Part shown: positions 1-6,907 of the stretch, one piece after another
Layout of the letters: each line of letters starts with the position of its first letter
Position numbering within the stretch: the first letter of the stretch is position 1
NCBI GenBank assembly: GCA_023433685.1
Contig: JAEYUD010000143.1
Coordinates: 1 to 6,968, forward strand
Origin: Bacteroidota bacterium
GTDB taxonomy: Bacteria > Bacteroidota > Ignavibacteria > Ignavibacteriales > Ignavibacteriaceae
DNA: 6,968 nucleotides
Reading direction: 5' to 3'
The notes under the pieces: model-generated
What the model was told of the DNA's origin: nothing
Seen by the model: the letters and a program-made list of their open reading frames with translations, nothing else
The model's database searches: none
Made by a program: the position numbers and the translations under genes

Positions 1-1
1 C

Positions 2-739
2 CTTAACACAAGCGGTTTCTTTTCATTCAAGATGAAGGTGGAAAAAGTCAGGATAAAGGGTGGTCCCGGTTCTGTTTTTGGAATAGCTTTCAACCATTTT
101 TACCTTATACTCACGCAAAACCATGCCAGGTTGATTGAAAAATCTGCGGTTTCTGAAAGTAATTCTGATGAGCTGCTGGTACTCAGCGAAATGAAAAGTT
201 TTAATTATAATATTGAAGCTTCAGGGCAGACGAAAAATGTGGAGCCCGCAGGAGTAATTGAAAAAGTGTTCACTGATAAAGAGATCGCGCGTGGCGATAT
301 CTCTGTCGGCGAAGGCGAGTTCGATCTTGAGGTCTCCGCTCTTTACTCGACCATCTCTGTCAGAATTAACGGAAACGAAGTTATCCTTGCCAAAAACAAA
401 AACGGTTTTACCGACCTTGATTACGAACAGTTCAAGCCGTCCATTTCGATAGTATTTGGCCAAAATAGCGTCTTTTCATTCCGAAATGTTATCATCAGCA
501 CAATCACTGATCCAACGACCGAACGAAACATCCTGGCAAAAAAAGAACTCAAGTGTAAACCGAAACAGGGCGCGGTACTTTACAAGGATGCCGGGCTTTC
601 AACCAAATCTGAATTAAAAGCAGGTGAAAAAACAGAATTTACCATCGTTAATATGATGCCGGAAGCTCTCGAGCTACAGTCATCCGGTGGTACTACCCTT
701 TATATAGCTAAAAAAGATGTTGATGATATTCTGTTCTGA
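2..739 (+). CDS. C-terminal part of an uncharacterised beta-rich protein (concanavalin/laminin-G-like plus SH3-like domain), 5' partial
   Basis: I do not recognise a named family. The frame is open from base 2. The first ATG (base 32) has no Shine-Dalgarno upstream, and the residues before it (LNTSGFFSFK) read as a continuing beta strand, so the gene most likely starts outside the window. Numbering from that ATG (235 residues), about 1-157 alternates strands and turns like a concanavalin/laminin-G or 3-keto-disaccharide-hydrolase-like (DUF1080-type) sandwich. Supporting pieces are a GxxFGIAF strand near 14-20, the segment STISVRINGNEVI at 106-118 and a closing VFSFRNVIIS strand at 147-156. 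A charged hinge leads to a small SH3-like tail (about 175-235). No signal peptide or membrane segment is visible in the part present. It stops with TGA at 737-739, directly against the stop of the opposing AttH-like gene. Domain assignments come from pattern only; ligand binding or extracellular sensing is a guess. Confidence 0.7.
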   Translation, partial: LNTSGFFSFKMKVEKVRIKGGPGSVFGIAFNHFYLILTQNHARLIEKSAVSESNSDELLVLSEMKSFNYNIEASGQTKNVEPAGVIEKVFTDKEIARGDISVGEGEFDLEVSALYSTISVRINGNEVILAKNKNGFTDLDYEQFKPSISIVFGQNSVFSFRNVIISTITDPTTERNILAKKELKCKPKQGAVLYKDAGLSTKSELKAGEKTEFTIVNMMPEALELQSSGGTTLYIAKKDVDDILF

Positions 740-1885
740 TCACTGACCTGAATACCCGGTGAGTTCAACGTACCCCCTTCCAATAGTTCTGGTTCCGTTT
801 GACACCTTTTCGGCATCTATTGCTCCCTCATAGTAGCGGACAGTGAACCTGTGTTCCTGGTTTTTCATTGAAGTCTTTACCTCGAAAGATGTATTAAGCG
901 GAATCACGTCGATCTTCCACGAGTCAGGATAGCTTGTCCCGTTAACCGTGGTAAATTCCAAAGTTGAGAGTTTCAGGTCGTTCTCACGCAGTACCGTGTA
1001 TGAACCGTCGGCAAGAACCAGACTCCCCTTCTGAAAGTTGGTATTTCCTTTGGCATCACGCAGCCTGAAATACATCAATTCAGTGTTGTCATCGAGCTGC
1101 AGCGCGAACCAGTCCCACCCTTTTTGATCTTCATCAAGCGCGCTGGTCGACCACTCCCGGTCCATCCATGAGTGCCCCTTAAGTTCATTGGTTTCCCCAC
1201 CGGTTTTGAACACAGCTTTGGTTTCCAGCCGGGTATAAGAATAATAGTAGGAAGCATTTCCCGGTTTGTTTGATTTCGCGCTCAATCCCTTGTTCCCCTG
1301 AAGTACAGCGGGTTTGAGCGGAAGAAGTTCGAGTTCAAGTTCCAGCTCTTTCTTTTGCGCGGAGATTCTCATTAAAGGCATTGCGGGATCTTTTGAAAAA
1401 TCGAATTTCAATGCCACGCTTCCCGCGAAAACGGTTGAATTATCAATATTGCTTCCACCGAGACCGCCGGAGCCTCTCGCGAAACTTTCAAACGAATAAA
1501 ATTTTCCTGTGGAAATGTCGCTCACCCCAATATGAGCCGAGTATACCGCTGAGGCTGAAAACCCGGTGGTATCTTCTTTTGCCACAGAATAGATACCGTT
1601 TCTAAAGATGGTTACCTGATATCCGAACCTTCTTCCATCACGGGTGAAAAGATTCCCGGTGAAATACCACCATTCAGTTCTGAAGCCGGGGTGCGCGAAA
1701 TGATCCGCCGGAAAGCTGAATTTTCTTACTGAATCAGCTTTTGTAAATCCCCCATCAGCTCCTGACATTACGGATGATACAGTTAGCCCGGCTGTTTCTG
1801 TGTTTTCCCCCTCACCGGTAAGTACAATAACAACAACACCGGAGAGAAGGATCAGCGCGCCAAGCGATAACAGAAGCAATCTCAT
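740..1885 (-). CDS. AttH/CrtC-like lipocalin-fold protein with N-terminal membrane anchor or signal
   Basis: A 381-residue member of the AttH/carotenoid 1,2-hydratase-like (DUF2006) family. Known relatives have two lipocalin-like beta barrels. Seen here: a hydrophobic N-terminus (about 3-23) with no lipobox cysteine, so an uncleaved anchor or Sec signal rather than a lipoprotein. Then come the family hallmarks EWWYFTGNL (71-79), GHSWMDREW (237-245), DQKGWDWFALQLDD (253-266) and the closing GYVELTGY (371-378). An ELELELEL run lies at 180-187. The ATG overlaps the permease stop by one base (TAATG), and a strong GGAGG (1890-1894) sits four bases upstream, so it is translationally coupled and the last gene of the transporter operon. 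In Agrobacterium, AttH is encoded with an AttE ATPase and AttF/AttG permeases, the same arrangement as here. Databases often label such proteins carotenoid hydratase, but nothing nearby is carotenoid-related. A periplasmic lipid or hydrophobic-ligand handling partner is my inference. Confidence 0.9.
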   Translation of the reverse strand: MRLLLLSLGALILLSGVVVIVLTGEGENTETAGLTVSSVMSGADGGFTKADSVRKFSFPADHFAHPGFRTEWWYFTGNLFTRDGRRFGYQVTIFRNGIYSVAKEDTTGFSASAVYSAHIGVSDISTGKFYSFESFARGSGGLGGSNIDNSTVFAGSVALKFDFSKDPAMPLMRISAQKKELELELELLPLKPAVLQGNKGLSAKSNKPGNASYYYSYTRLETKAVFKTGGETNELKGHSWMDREWSTSALDEDQKGWDWFALQLDDNTELMYFRLRDAKGNTNFQKGSLVLADGSYTVLRENDLKLSTLEFTTVNGTSYPDSWKIDVIPLNTSFEVKTSMKNQEHRFTVRYYEGAIDAEKVSNGTRTIGRGYVELTGYSGQ

Positions 1886-4425
1886 TATTCCTCCCGTAAT
1901 GCCATCGCGGGCGAAGTTTTAGACATTTTATACGCGGGGTATAAGCCGGCTACAACAGCCGCGAACACTGATATCAAAACAGCCTGAAGAAGCACGGCGG
2001 AATCAATCATCATATTCATTGTCCATCCGAATGAACGGAGATTTATTACAAAAATGAGGCAGTACGCGAGAACAAGTCCAAGCGGGATCGCTATGACCGC
2101 CGCGAGGATGCCCATTGTTGTGGTTTGTGCCGTGATCATTCCAAACATTTGCGAACCGGTGAGACCGGTTGCCCTTAAAATTGCCATTTCTTTCCCTTTT
2201 TCCAGCTGTATCGACATCATCGCGCTTAAAATTCCGATGAATGCAACCACCACGGAGAGGATGTGAAGCAGACCGGCAACTATAAATGTGCGGTCAAAAA
2301 TGTTAACTGAATAATCCCTGAGCTCTTTGTTTGATCTCAATAGAATTCCTTTCATTTCAGGAAAAAGCTGTTTTATTCCGTTTTTCACTGATTGCAGGTC
2401 GGTTCCCGGTTTCAGATACACCCCGATGCCGGAAATTTTATCATTCTTCCAGATATTTTTAAAGATTTTATGTTCTATGGCAATGTGTCCGGTTTCGGAA
2501 GAATAATCATAATAGATCGCGGATATCTTGAATTTTCTGTTTCCCGAAGGCGTGGTGATCTCCACGGTGTCTCCGGCGCCAAGTCCCCACTTATAGGCGA
2601 AGGTTTCCGTAACCAGGGCGCCACTTCCACTTCTGATCTCTTGCCACGCGATTTTCGAATCCCCCTCTTTCAGGTCAAATCTTCCCTCATTAGAGGGATC
2701 AATGCTTGAGCCGAACACCTCTATCTCCCTTCCTTTGAAAGTGCTTTTCGACTCGGAATAGAAATCCAACGCCCTCACTCCACTCACAAGTTTGATCTTC
2801 CCCGGTATTGATGTGTCGATCACTGCCTCATTCTTCCTTGATAGCAGTCCCGGGGCGGAAACAAATACATCCGCCACAAGGGTTTGCTCAAGCCAGCTGA
2901 TCACGGTTCCACGGAACGAACTTATCATTGTGGAAACCCCAATGGTTGCCGAAACCGCTATAGCGAGGGCAGCAATTGCCACAGTGGTCCGGCTCAGATT
3001 TGCGGTGATCCCTCTTACTCCGATCCTCGCCTTACCTCCTGCAACTTTCACCATGAGGGGTTCGATCATCGAGATTCCGCGGATAACAACAAACGGAGTG
3101 AGTAACGCGAACGCTATTATTATAAACAACATGCCGGCATAACTGACCAATATACCGGAGTTTTTAGTTAGTAGGATACCGGCACCGCTGGAAAAAGAAA
3201 TAATTGAAAGAATCGTAAGAAGCCCTGTTTTTTCCCTGATCCTGGTTTCCAAGGTTGAGCGCCGCGCCGCAACCCCAGGTGAAGTGTTTGCTGCTTCCCA
3301 GGCCGGGAAAAGAGCCGCTATAACTGTACCCATTACACCCGCGAACAAGGCTTTCAGAATGCTCTCAAGCGGAATGGTAACGGCTCTAACATTGGTAACA
3401 AAATAAAGATCGTTTATACTTCGGGTTACAAGCTCAAGCAATTCCCTTCCAAGAAGTATACCCCCGGTCAGTCCCGTGATGGTGCCAAGAGCCGCGATAA
3501 AAACCGATTCAGCCAATATCTGAATATAAATTTCCTTCCTCGTTACGCCAACAGAGCGGAGCAACGCGAGTAGCCTCCTTCGCTGCACAACCGAAAAGGT
3601 CATCGCGTTGTAAATGAGGAAAAGCCCTACCACAAGCCCAAGCATGCTCATGGCGTTCAGATTGAGTCTGAATGCCTCCGTCATCGATCTTGCCGTGTCG
3701 TTTGTTCTGGTGGTTGATTTAAGTTCAATGTCCCGGTTGGCATCGAGATATTTACGCACCAGGGAAGTGGTGCCTGAATCGAGTATCAGGTCGATATATG
3801 ACACCCGGTTGCCCGTGTTAAAAAGTGAACGTGCGGTTTCAATATCCGAGATCAGGAACTGGTCGACACTTCCCTTTTCCTCATTACTACCGGGAAGGAT
3901 TGATGCCGCGATAACCAAAAAGGATTTACCTTGCCACTCGATCTCAAGTGTGTCTCCCTTACTTATGGAAGCAAATCTGGCGAAGGAGGATGGAACCACC
4001 ACCCTGTTTTTCTTCCCCAAAAGCGTTGGAAGAAGTTCACCTGAACTCTCACTTTTAATGTCGAGAAAGTTTCTGAAACCTGCTTCAGAAAAGGGATCAA
4101 GTCCGAGGAAGGTGGCTGTTATCTGCTCTTTTCCTTTGATCCTGACATTTTGTTCGATAACGGGGGCAGTGGCGTCAATACCCAATTGCCGTAACGCGGC
4201 GAGATGCTCAATTGAAAAATCGCCTGACTTTGACTCAATCCGGTGAGATGCTTTACCGGTTACGGTTTCCATCGAAATATCGAATGCCTTTGTAGAGCTT
4301 TCATTGGCGATATCAATTGATAATATGATCGCGACTCCAAGCGCGATTCCCAATACCGAAAGTGCTGTCTGCCAGGGGTGTGTAAATAAAAACCGCAAGC
4401 CGGCTTTTTGGAAGAGGGATATCAA
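1885..4425 (-). CDS. ABC transporter permease with two FtsX/MacB-type modules
   Basis: An 846-residue inner-membrane permease built as two FtsX-like halves. TM1 (about 17-39) is followed by a long extracytoplasmic domain (about 40-255). The first FtsX module has helices near 258-278, 305-327 and 355-377, with a cytoplasmic coupling segment LLRSVGVTRKEIY (288-300) and the typical PAWEAA turn (374-379). Two central helices (about 400-448) lead to a TM1-like helix (478-502), a second extracytoplasmic domain (about 505-705) and a second FtsX module. That module has helices near 712-737, 765-795 and 810-830, the repeated coupling segment ILRATGLTGSQMF (749-761) and ends YPAYKMSKTSPAMALR. About ten helices in all, as in YbbP-like or fused AttF/AttG permeases. 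The start is TTG, overlapping the ATPase TGA stop in a TTGA, with GGAG at 4436-4439 upstream. FtsX-class permeases usually act mechanically on lipoproteins, lipids or partner proteins rather than forming a solute channel. The substrate is unknown; the AttH-like neighbour is the best clue. Confidence 0.93.
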   Translation of the reverse strand: MISLFQKAGLRFLFTHPWQTALSVLGIALGVAIILSIDIANESSTKAFDISMETVTGKASHRIESKSGDFSIEHLAALRQLGIDATAPVIEQNVRIKGKEQITATFLGLDPFSEAGFRNFLDIKSESSGELLPTLLGKKNRVVVPSSFARFASISKGDTLEIEWQGKSFLVIAASILPGSNEEKGSVDQFLISDIETARSLFNTGNRVSYIDLILDSGTTSLVRKYLDANRDIELKSTTRTNDTARSMTEAFRLNLNAMSMLGLVVGLFLIYNAMTFSVVQRRRLLALLRSVGVTRKEIYIQILAESVFIAALGTITGLTGGILLGRELLELVTRSINDLYFVTNVRAVTIPLESILKALFAGVMGTVIAALFPAWEAANTSPGVAARRSTLETRIREKTGLLTILSIISFSSGAGILLTKNSGILVSYAGMLFIIIAFALLTPFVVIRGISMIEPLMVKVAGGKARIGVRGITANLSRTTVAIAALAIAVSATIGVSTMISSFRGTVISWLEQTLVADVFVSAPGLLSRKNEAVIDTSIPGKIKLVSGVRALDFYSESKSTFKGREIEVFGSSIDPSNEGRFDLKEGDSKIAWQEIRSGSGALVTETFAYKWGLGAGDTVEITTPSGNRKFKISAIYYDYSSETGHIAIEHKIFKNIWKNDKISGIGVYLKPGTDLQSVKNGIKQLFPEMKGILLRSNKELRDYSVNIFDRTFIVAGLLHILSVVVAFIGILSAMMSIQLEKGKEMAILRATGLTGSQMFGMITAQTTTMGILAAVIAIPLGLVLAYCLIFVINLRSFGWTMNMMIDSAVLLQAVLISVFAAVVAGLYPAYKMSKTSPAMALREE

Positions 4426-5111
4426 TTTACTTTCGCTCCGGAAATTACTGTCTCTCTCCCCTTGAATTCAATTATCCTGTCGGCAATTCCGAGAAGGTCA
4501 CGGCTGTGGGTTGCCATCACCATTGTCTTACCTGCTTTTTTTACGAGGTTGTCCAAGAGTTCTATCACCTTGTCAGCGGTCTGATAGTCAAGATTTCCGG
4601 TGGGTTCATCAGCAAGGATCAACTTAGGATCATGAACAAGCGCCCTTGCGATGGCGACTCTCTGCTGTTCACCACCCGAAAGGAGGTCGGGAAAAGTATC
4701 CGCCCTGCCCGAAAGCCCCACCTCGTTCAAAAGGAATTGCGCGCGCTCAAAATCTTCCTTACCCCGTTTATCTGTAAGTTCAAGGGCAAGTTTCAGATTC
4801 TCCATAACTGTGAGGGTTGGTATCAGATTGAAAAACTGAAAGACAAAACCGACGTTTTTTCTTCGAAAGATTGTACGGTGAGGCTCTTTAAGAGCGGTAA
4901 GTTCGGTGGAATCAATTAATATCCGCCCGCTGTCAGGGGTGTCAATTCCGCTGAGGAGGTTAAGAAGCGTTGATTTTCCTGAACCGCTCCTTCCGAGAAG
5001 AATAACCAGTTCACCTTCGTTTATCGAAAGGTTCAGGCCGCTTATTACGTTATGGGAGATAGAGCCTTCGTGGAAGGCCTTGTTCAGATCTTTAACTTCA
5101 ATATAGTGCAA
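4422..5111 (-). CDS. ABC transporter ATP-binding protein, LolD/MacB/YbbA type
   Basis: A complete 229-residue nucleotide-binding subunit. Every key motif is intact: Walker A GRSGSGKST (40-48), Q-loop glutamine in FVFQFFNLIP (Q92), signature LLSGGEQQRVAIARAL (143-158), Walker B LILADEP with catalytic E169 and D-loop GNLD (172-175), and H-loop histidine in MATHS (H202). The Q-loop context FQFFNLIPTLTVMENL is characteristic of the LolD/MacB/YbbA branch that partners FtsX-type permeases. It should dimerise on the cytoplasmic face and power the permease encoded immediately downstream (4-base overlap). The start must be TTG: an in-frame TAA lies two codons upstream, and no ATG, GTG or other TTG codon follows within the first 20 codons. 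That TTG and its GGAT Shine-Dalgarno sit inside one arm of a perfect 13-bp inverted repeat. LolD itself is less likely, because a LolC/LolE pair is absent and an AttH-like gene follows. Confidence 0.95.
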   Translation of the reverse strand: MHYIEVKDLNKAFHEGSISHNVISGLNLSINEGELVILLGRSGSGKSTLLNLLSGIDTPDSGRILIDSTELTALKEPHRTIFRRKNVGFVFQFFNLIPTLTVMENLKLALELTDKRGKEDFERAQFLLNEVGLSGRADTFPDLLSGGEQQRVAIARALVHDPKLILADEPTGNLDYQTADKVIELLDNLVKKAGKTMVMATHSRDLLGIADRIIEFKGRETVISGAKVN

Positions 5112-5144
5112 ATGTTATCCGTTTTTTATCAGGATAACATTTGC
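5108..5144 (-). promoter_or_regulatory. Perfect 13-bp inverted repeat covering the ribosome-binding site and TTG start of the ABC operon
   Basis: On the minus strand GCAAATGTTATCC (5144-5132) is followed by an 11-base A-rich loop and its exact reverse complement GGATAACATTTGC (5120-5108). The second arm contains GGAT (5120-5117), spaced as a Shine-Dalgarno, and the TTG start codon (5111-5109) of the ATPase gene. If folded in mRNA, the hairpin would hide both. No U-tract follows, so it is not a standard intrinsic terminator. It could instead be a DNA operator with half-sites about 24 bp centre to centre. The symmetry is seen directly; the regulatory role is inference. Confidence 0.65.
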
Positions 5145-5170
5145 GCATCTAATTTAATTCACTTCTTATG

Positions 5171-6907
5171 TTAGATCTTCGCCAGTTCTTCCATCATCTG
5201 ATCGAACTGCCGGAAGCTCATTGACTGCATGGCATCGCTGAGGGCTTTATCAGGATCGGGATGGAATTCAACCATTATTCCATGAGCTCCGACCACTTTC
5301 GCTGCCTTTGCCAATGGGATCACTTTATCACGATGACCCACAGCGTGTGAAGGATCAACTATAACAGGCAAGTGTGTCAGCTCTTTAAGCACCGGTATTG
5401 CACTAAGATCAAGTGTGTTGCGGGTTGCAGTTTCAAATGTTCTTATCCCTCTTTCGCACAGGATCACCTGCCGGTTTCCTTGCGCGAGAATGTACTCCGC
5501 GGCACTTAACAGTTCTTCGATCGATGACATTAAACCACGCTTTAAGAGAACAGGCCTGTGGGTTTTACCAACTTCGATAAGGAGTGAAAAATTCTGCATG
5601 TTTCTCGCTCCGATCTGCAATATGTCGGAATATTTTGCAACTTCTTCAACCTGATTGATCGAAAGAACTTCGGTTATAACGGGTAGATCATAAACTTTTC
5701 CAGCTTCGGTGAGGTAACCCAATCCTTCATAACCAAGCCCCATGAAAGCATAAGGATTTGTCCTCGGCTTGAAGCAGCCGCCTCGCAGAATCTGAGCATT
5801 TGTCTGCTTCAACTCCCGGGCACACTGAAATATCTGCTCCTTTGACTCAACAGAGCATGGGCCTCCGATCACAACGAAGTTATCACCGCCTATAGATACA
5901 TCTTTCACATGGATTACAGTATCTTCAGGCTTATAGTCCCTGCCGGCAAGTTTGTATGGAGAACTTCGCCTTTTTTCCGTGGGTTTTGGCTCGAAAACTT
6001 CAAGTTTTTCTTCTCCGGTTTCTGCCAGGGATTCATCCGCGGCACTGCCGGGAATATTTCCCACGTTTACATTGGTCTTATCAATGTCATTCGCGGGATA
6101 ACTTCCAAAAACCTTGAAATATCTTGAATTTTTTCCGAGTTCATCCAACATGATACTTACCTTGTCATCCTCGATGTTCCCCTCGAAATCGATATAGAAC
6201 ATCTCTTCCCACGGGTTACCCGGGACGGGGCGCGACTGTATCTTGCTCATGTTTATACCGTACTTGTTAAAAACCATCAGTGCCTCAACGAGCGCGCCGG
6301 GCTTTTGCGAAGTGGCGATAACGATCGAGGTTTTCGCGGGAATACGCTGATCAACGATCACGGGCTTCTTCGCGGCGACCAAAAATCTGGTATAATTTTC
6401 CTTCCGGTTGGCTATATCTTCCTTTATCACTGTCATGCCGAACGATTCAGCCGCTTCTTCACTCGCTATGGCGGCATACTCAAGGTTGCCCTCTTCTCTT
6501 ATCCTTTTAACCGAGAGAGCGGTATCGTTCACATTCTCAATTGTAGCATTTGGAAGTGTCTCCAGAAACCGGCTGCACTGCGCGGCTGCCTGCGGATGCG
6601 CGAACACTTTTCTGATAGTGAGCGGGTCAACGTTGGAAATTCCGATCAGATTCTGTTTAACCCGAAGCTTCTCTTCCCCAATTATTGAAACCGAAGATTT
6701 TATAAGGGCATCGTAAACATCGTTTACATTGCCCGAAGTTGTGTTTTCCACTGGAAGCATCGCGAAGTCGGCTTCATGGTCTTCAATAGTTTTTACCACT
6801 TCTTCAAATGTCATTTTACCAACGAAGGTGAGATCGTATTCCCTGTTGGCGAAGAATCTTTTAGCCGCCAACGAGCTAAATGATCCCTCTATACCCTGGA
6901 TAGCCAC
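5171..6907 (-). CDS. aroF: Fused prephenate dehydratase-ACT domain-DAHP synthase (type Ib)
   Basis: A 578-residue bifunctional enzyme of aromatic amino acid synthesis. Residues 1-180 are prephenate dehydratase (prephenate to phenylpyruvate), with GIEGSFS (5-11), PVENT (52-56), H104 and the TRF motif (173-175). An ACT domain follows (about 192-270) with the GALV motif (204-207) and QSRP (224-227) in place of the usual ESRP, which suggests phenylalanine feedback. A low-complexity acidic linker (about 272-312) leads to a DAHP synthase of the KDO8P-synthase-like Ib class (about 316-578), which condenses PEP with erythrose 4-phosphate. It has GPCSVES (349-355), RGGCFKPRT (375-383), QIGARNMQN (431-439), LKRG (455-458), CERGIRTFE (484-492) and DPSHAVGHRD (518-527). 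Putative metal ligands C351, H521, E547 and D558 keep the spacing known from the Thermotoga enzyme. The usual N-terminal ferredoxin-like regulatory domain of Ib enzymes is absent; the ACT domain takes its place. The start is uncertain: GTG at 6907 with GGAAAGG ten bases upstream is plausible, but the frame stays open to the window edge. Confidence 0.93.
   Translation of the reverse strand: MAIQGIEGSFSSLAAKRFFANREYDLTFVGKMTFEEVVKTIEDHEADFAMLPVENTTSGNVNDVYDALIKSSVSIIGEEKLRVKQNLIGISNVDPLTIRKVFAHPQAAAQCSRFLETLPNATIENVNDTALSVKRIREEGNLEYAAIASEEAAESFGMTVIKEDIANRKENYTRFLVAAKKPVIVDQRIPAKTSIVIATSQKPGALVEALMVFNKYGINMSKIQSRPVPGNPWEEMFYIDFEGNIEDDKVSIMLDELGKNSRYFKVFGSYPANDIDKTNVNVGNIPGSAADESLAETGEEKLEVFEPKPTEKRRSSPYKLAGRDYKPEDTVIHVKDVSIGGDNFVVIGGPCSVESKEQIFQCARELKQTNAQILRGGCFKPRTNPYAFMGLGYEGLGYLTEAGKVYDLPVITEVLSINQVEEVAKYSDILQIGARNMQNFSLLIEVGKTHRPVLLKRGLMSSIEELLSAAEYILAQGNRQVILCERGIRTFETATRNTLDLSAIPVLKELTHLPVIVDPSHAVGHRDKVIPLAKAAKVVGAHGIMVEFHPDPDKALSDAMQSMSFRQFDQMMEELAKI

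Noticed and set aside
740..1885. Carotenoid 1,2-hydratase (CrtC) function for the AttH-like gene
   Set aside because: The family is shared, but the gene is the last member of an ABC transporter operon and no carotenoid gene is present, so an enzymatic call would be over-annotation.
2392..3142. Overlapping plus-strand frames of 105, 116 and 73 codons inside the permease region
   Set aside because: All are shadows of the permease codons; none has a domain signature.
3614..4246. A 210-codon open frame on the plus strand opposite the permease gene
   Set aside because: It lies entirely antisense to a well-supported permease and its translation is a Ser/Leu/Arg-rich composition with no recognisable motif. 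The permease protein sequence explains the region.
4506..4919. A 137-codon plus-strand frame opposite the ABC ATPase
   Set aside because: It is antisense to the conserved ATPase motifs, and its protein has no plausible domain or ribosome-binding site.
4422..5111. Calling the ATPase LolD of the LolCDE lipoprotein exporter
   Set aside because: Motifs are LolD-like, but the partner is a single double-FtsX permease and an AttH-like protein, not a LolC/LolE pair.
5108..5144. The inverted repeat as a rho-independent terminator of the fusion-enzyme gene
   Set aside because: The stem is perfect, but no T-tract follows either arm on either strand, and it overlaps the next gene's start. A regulatory hairpin or operator fits better.
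5112..5170. A sigma-70 promoter for the transporter operon in the 59-base gap
   Set aside because: GATAAA and TTAGAT can be forced into -10/-35 positions, but the match to consensus is too weak to call. Readthrough from the upstream gene is equally possible.
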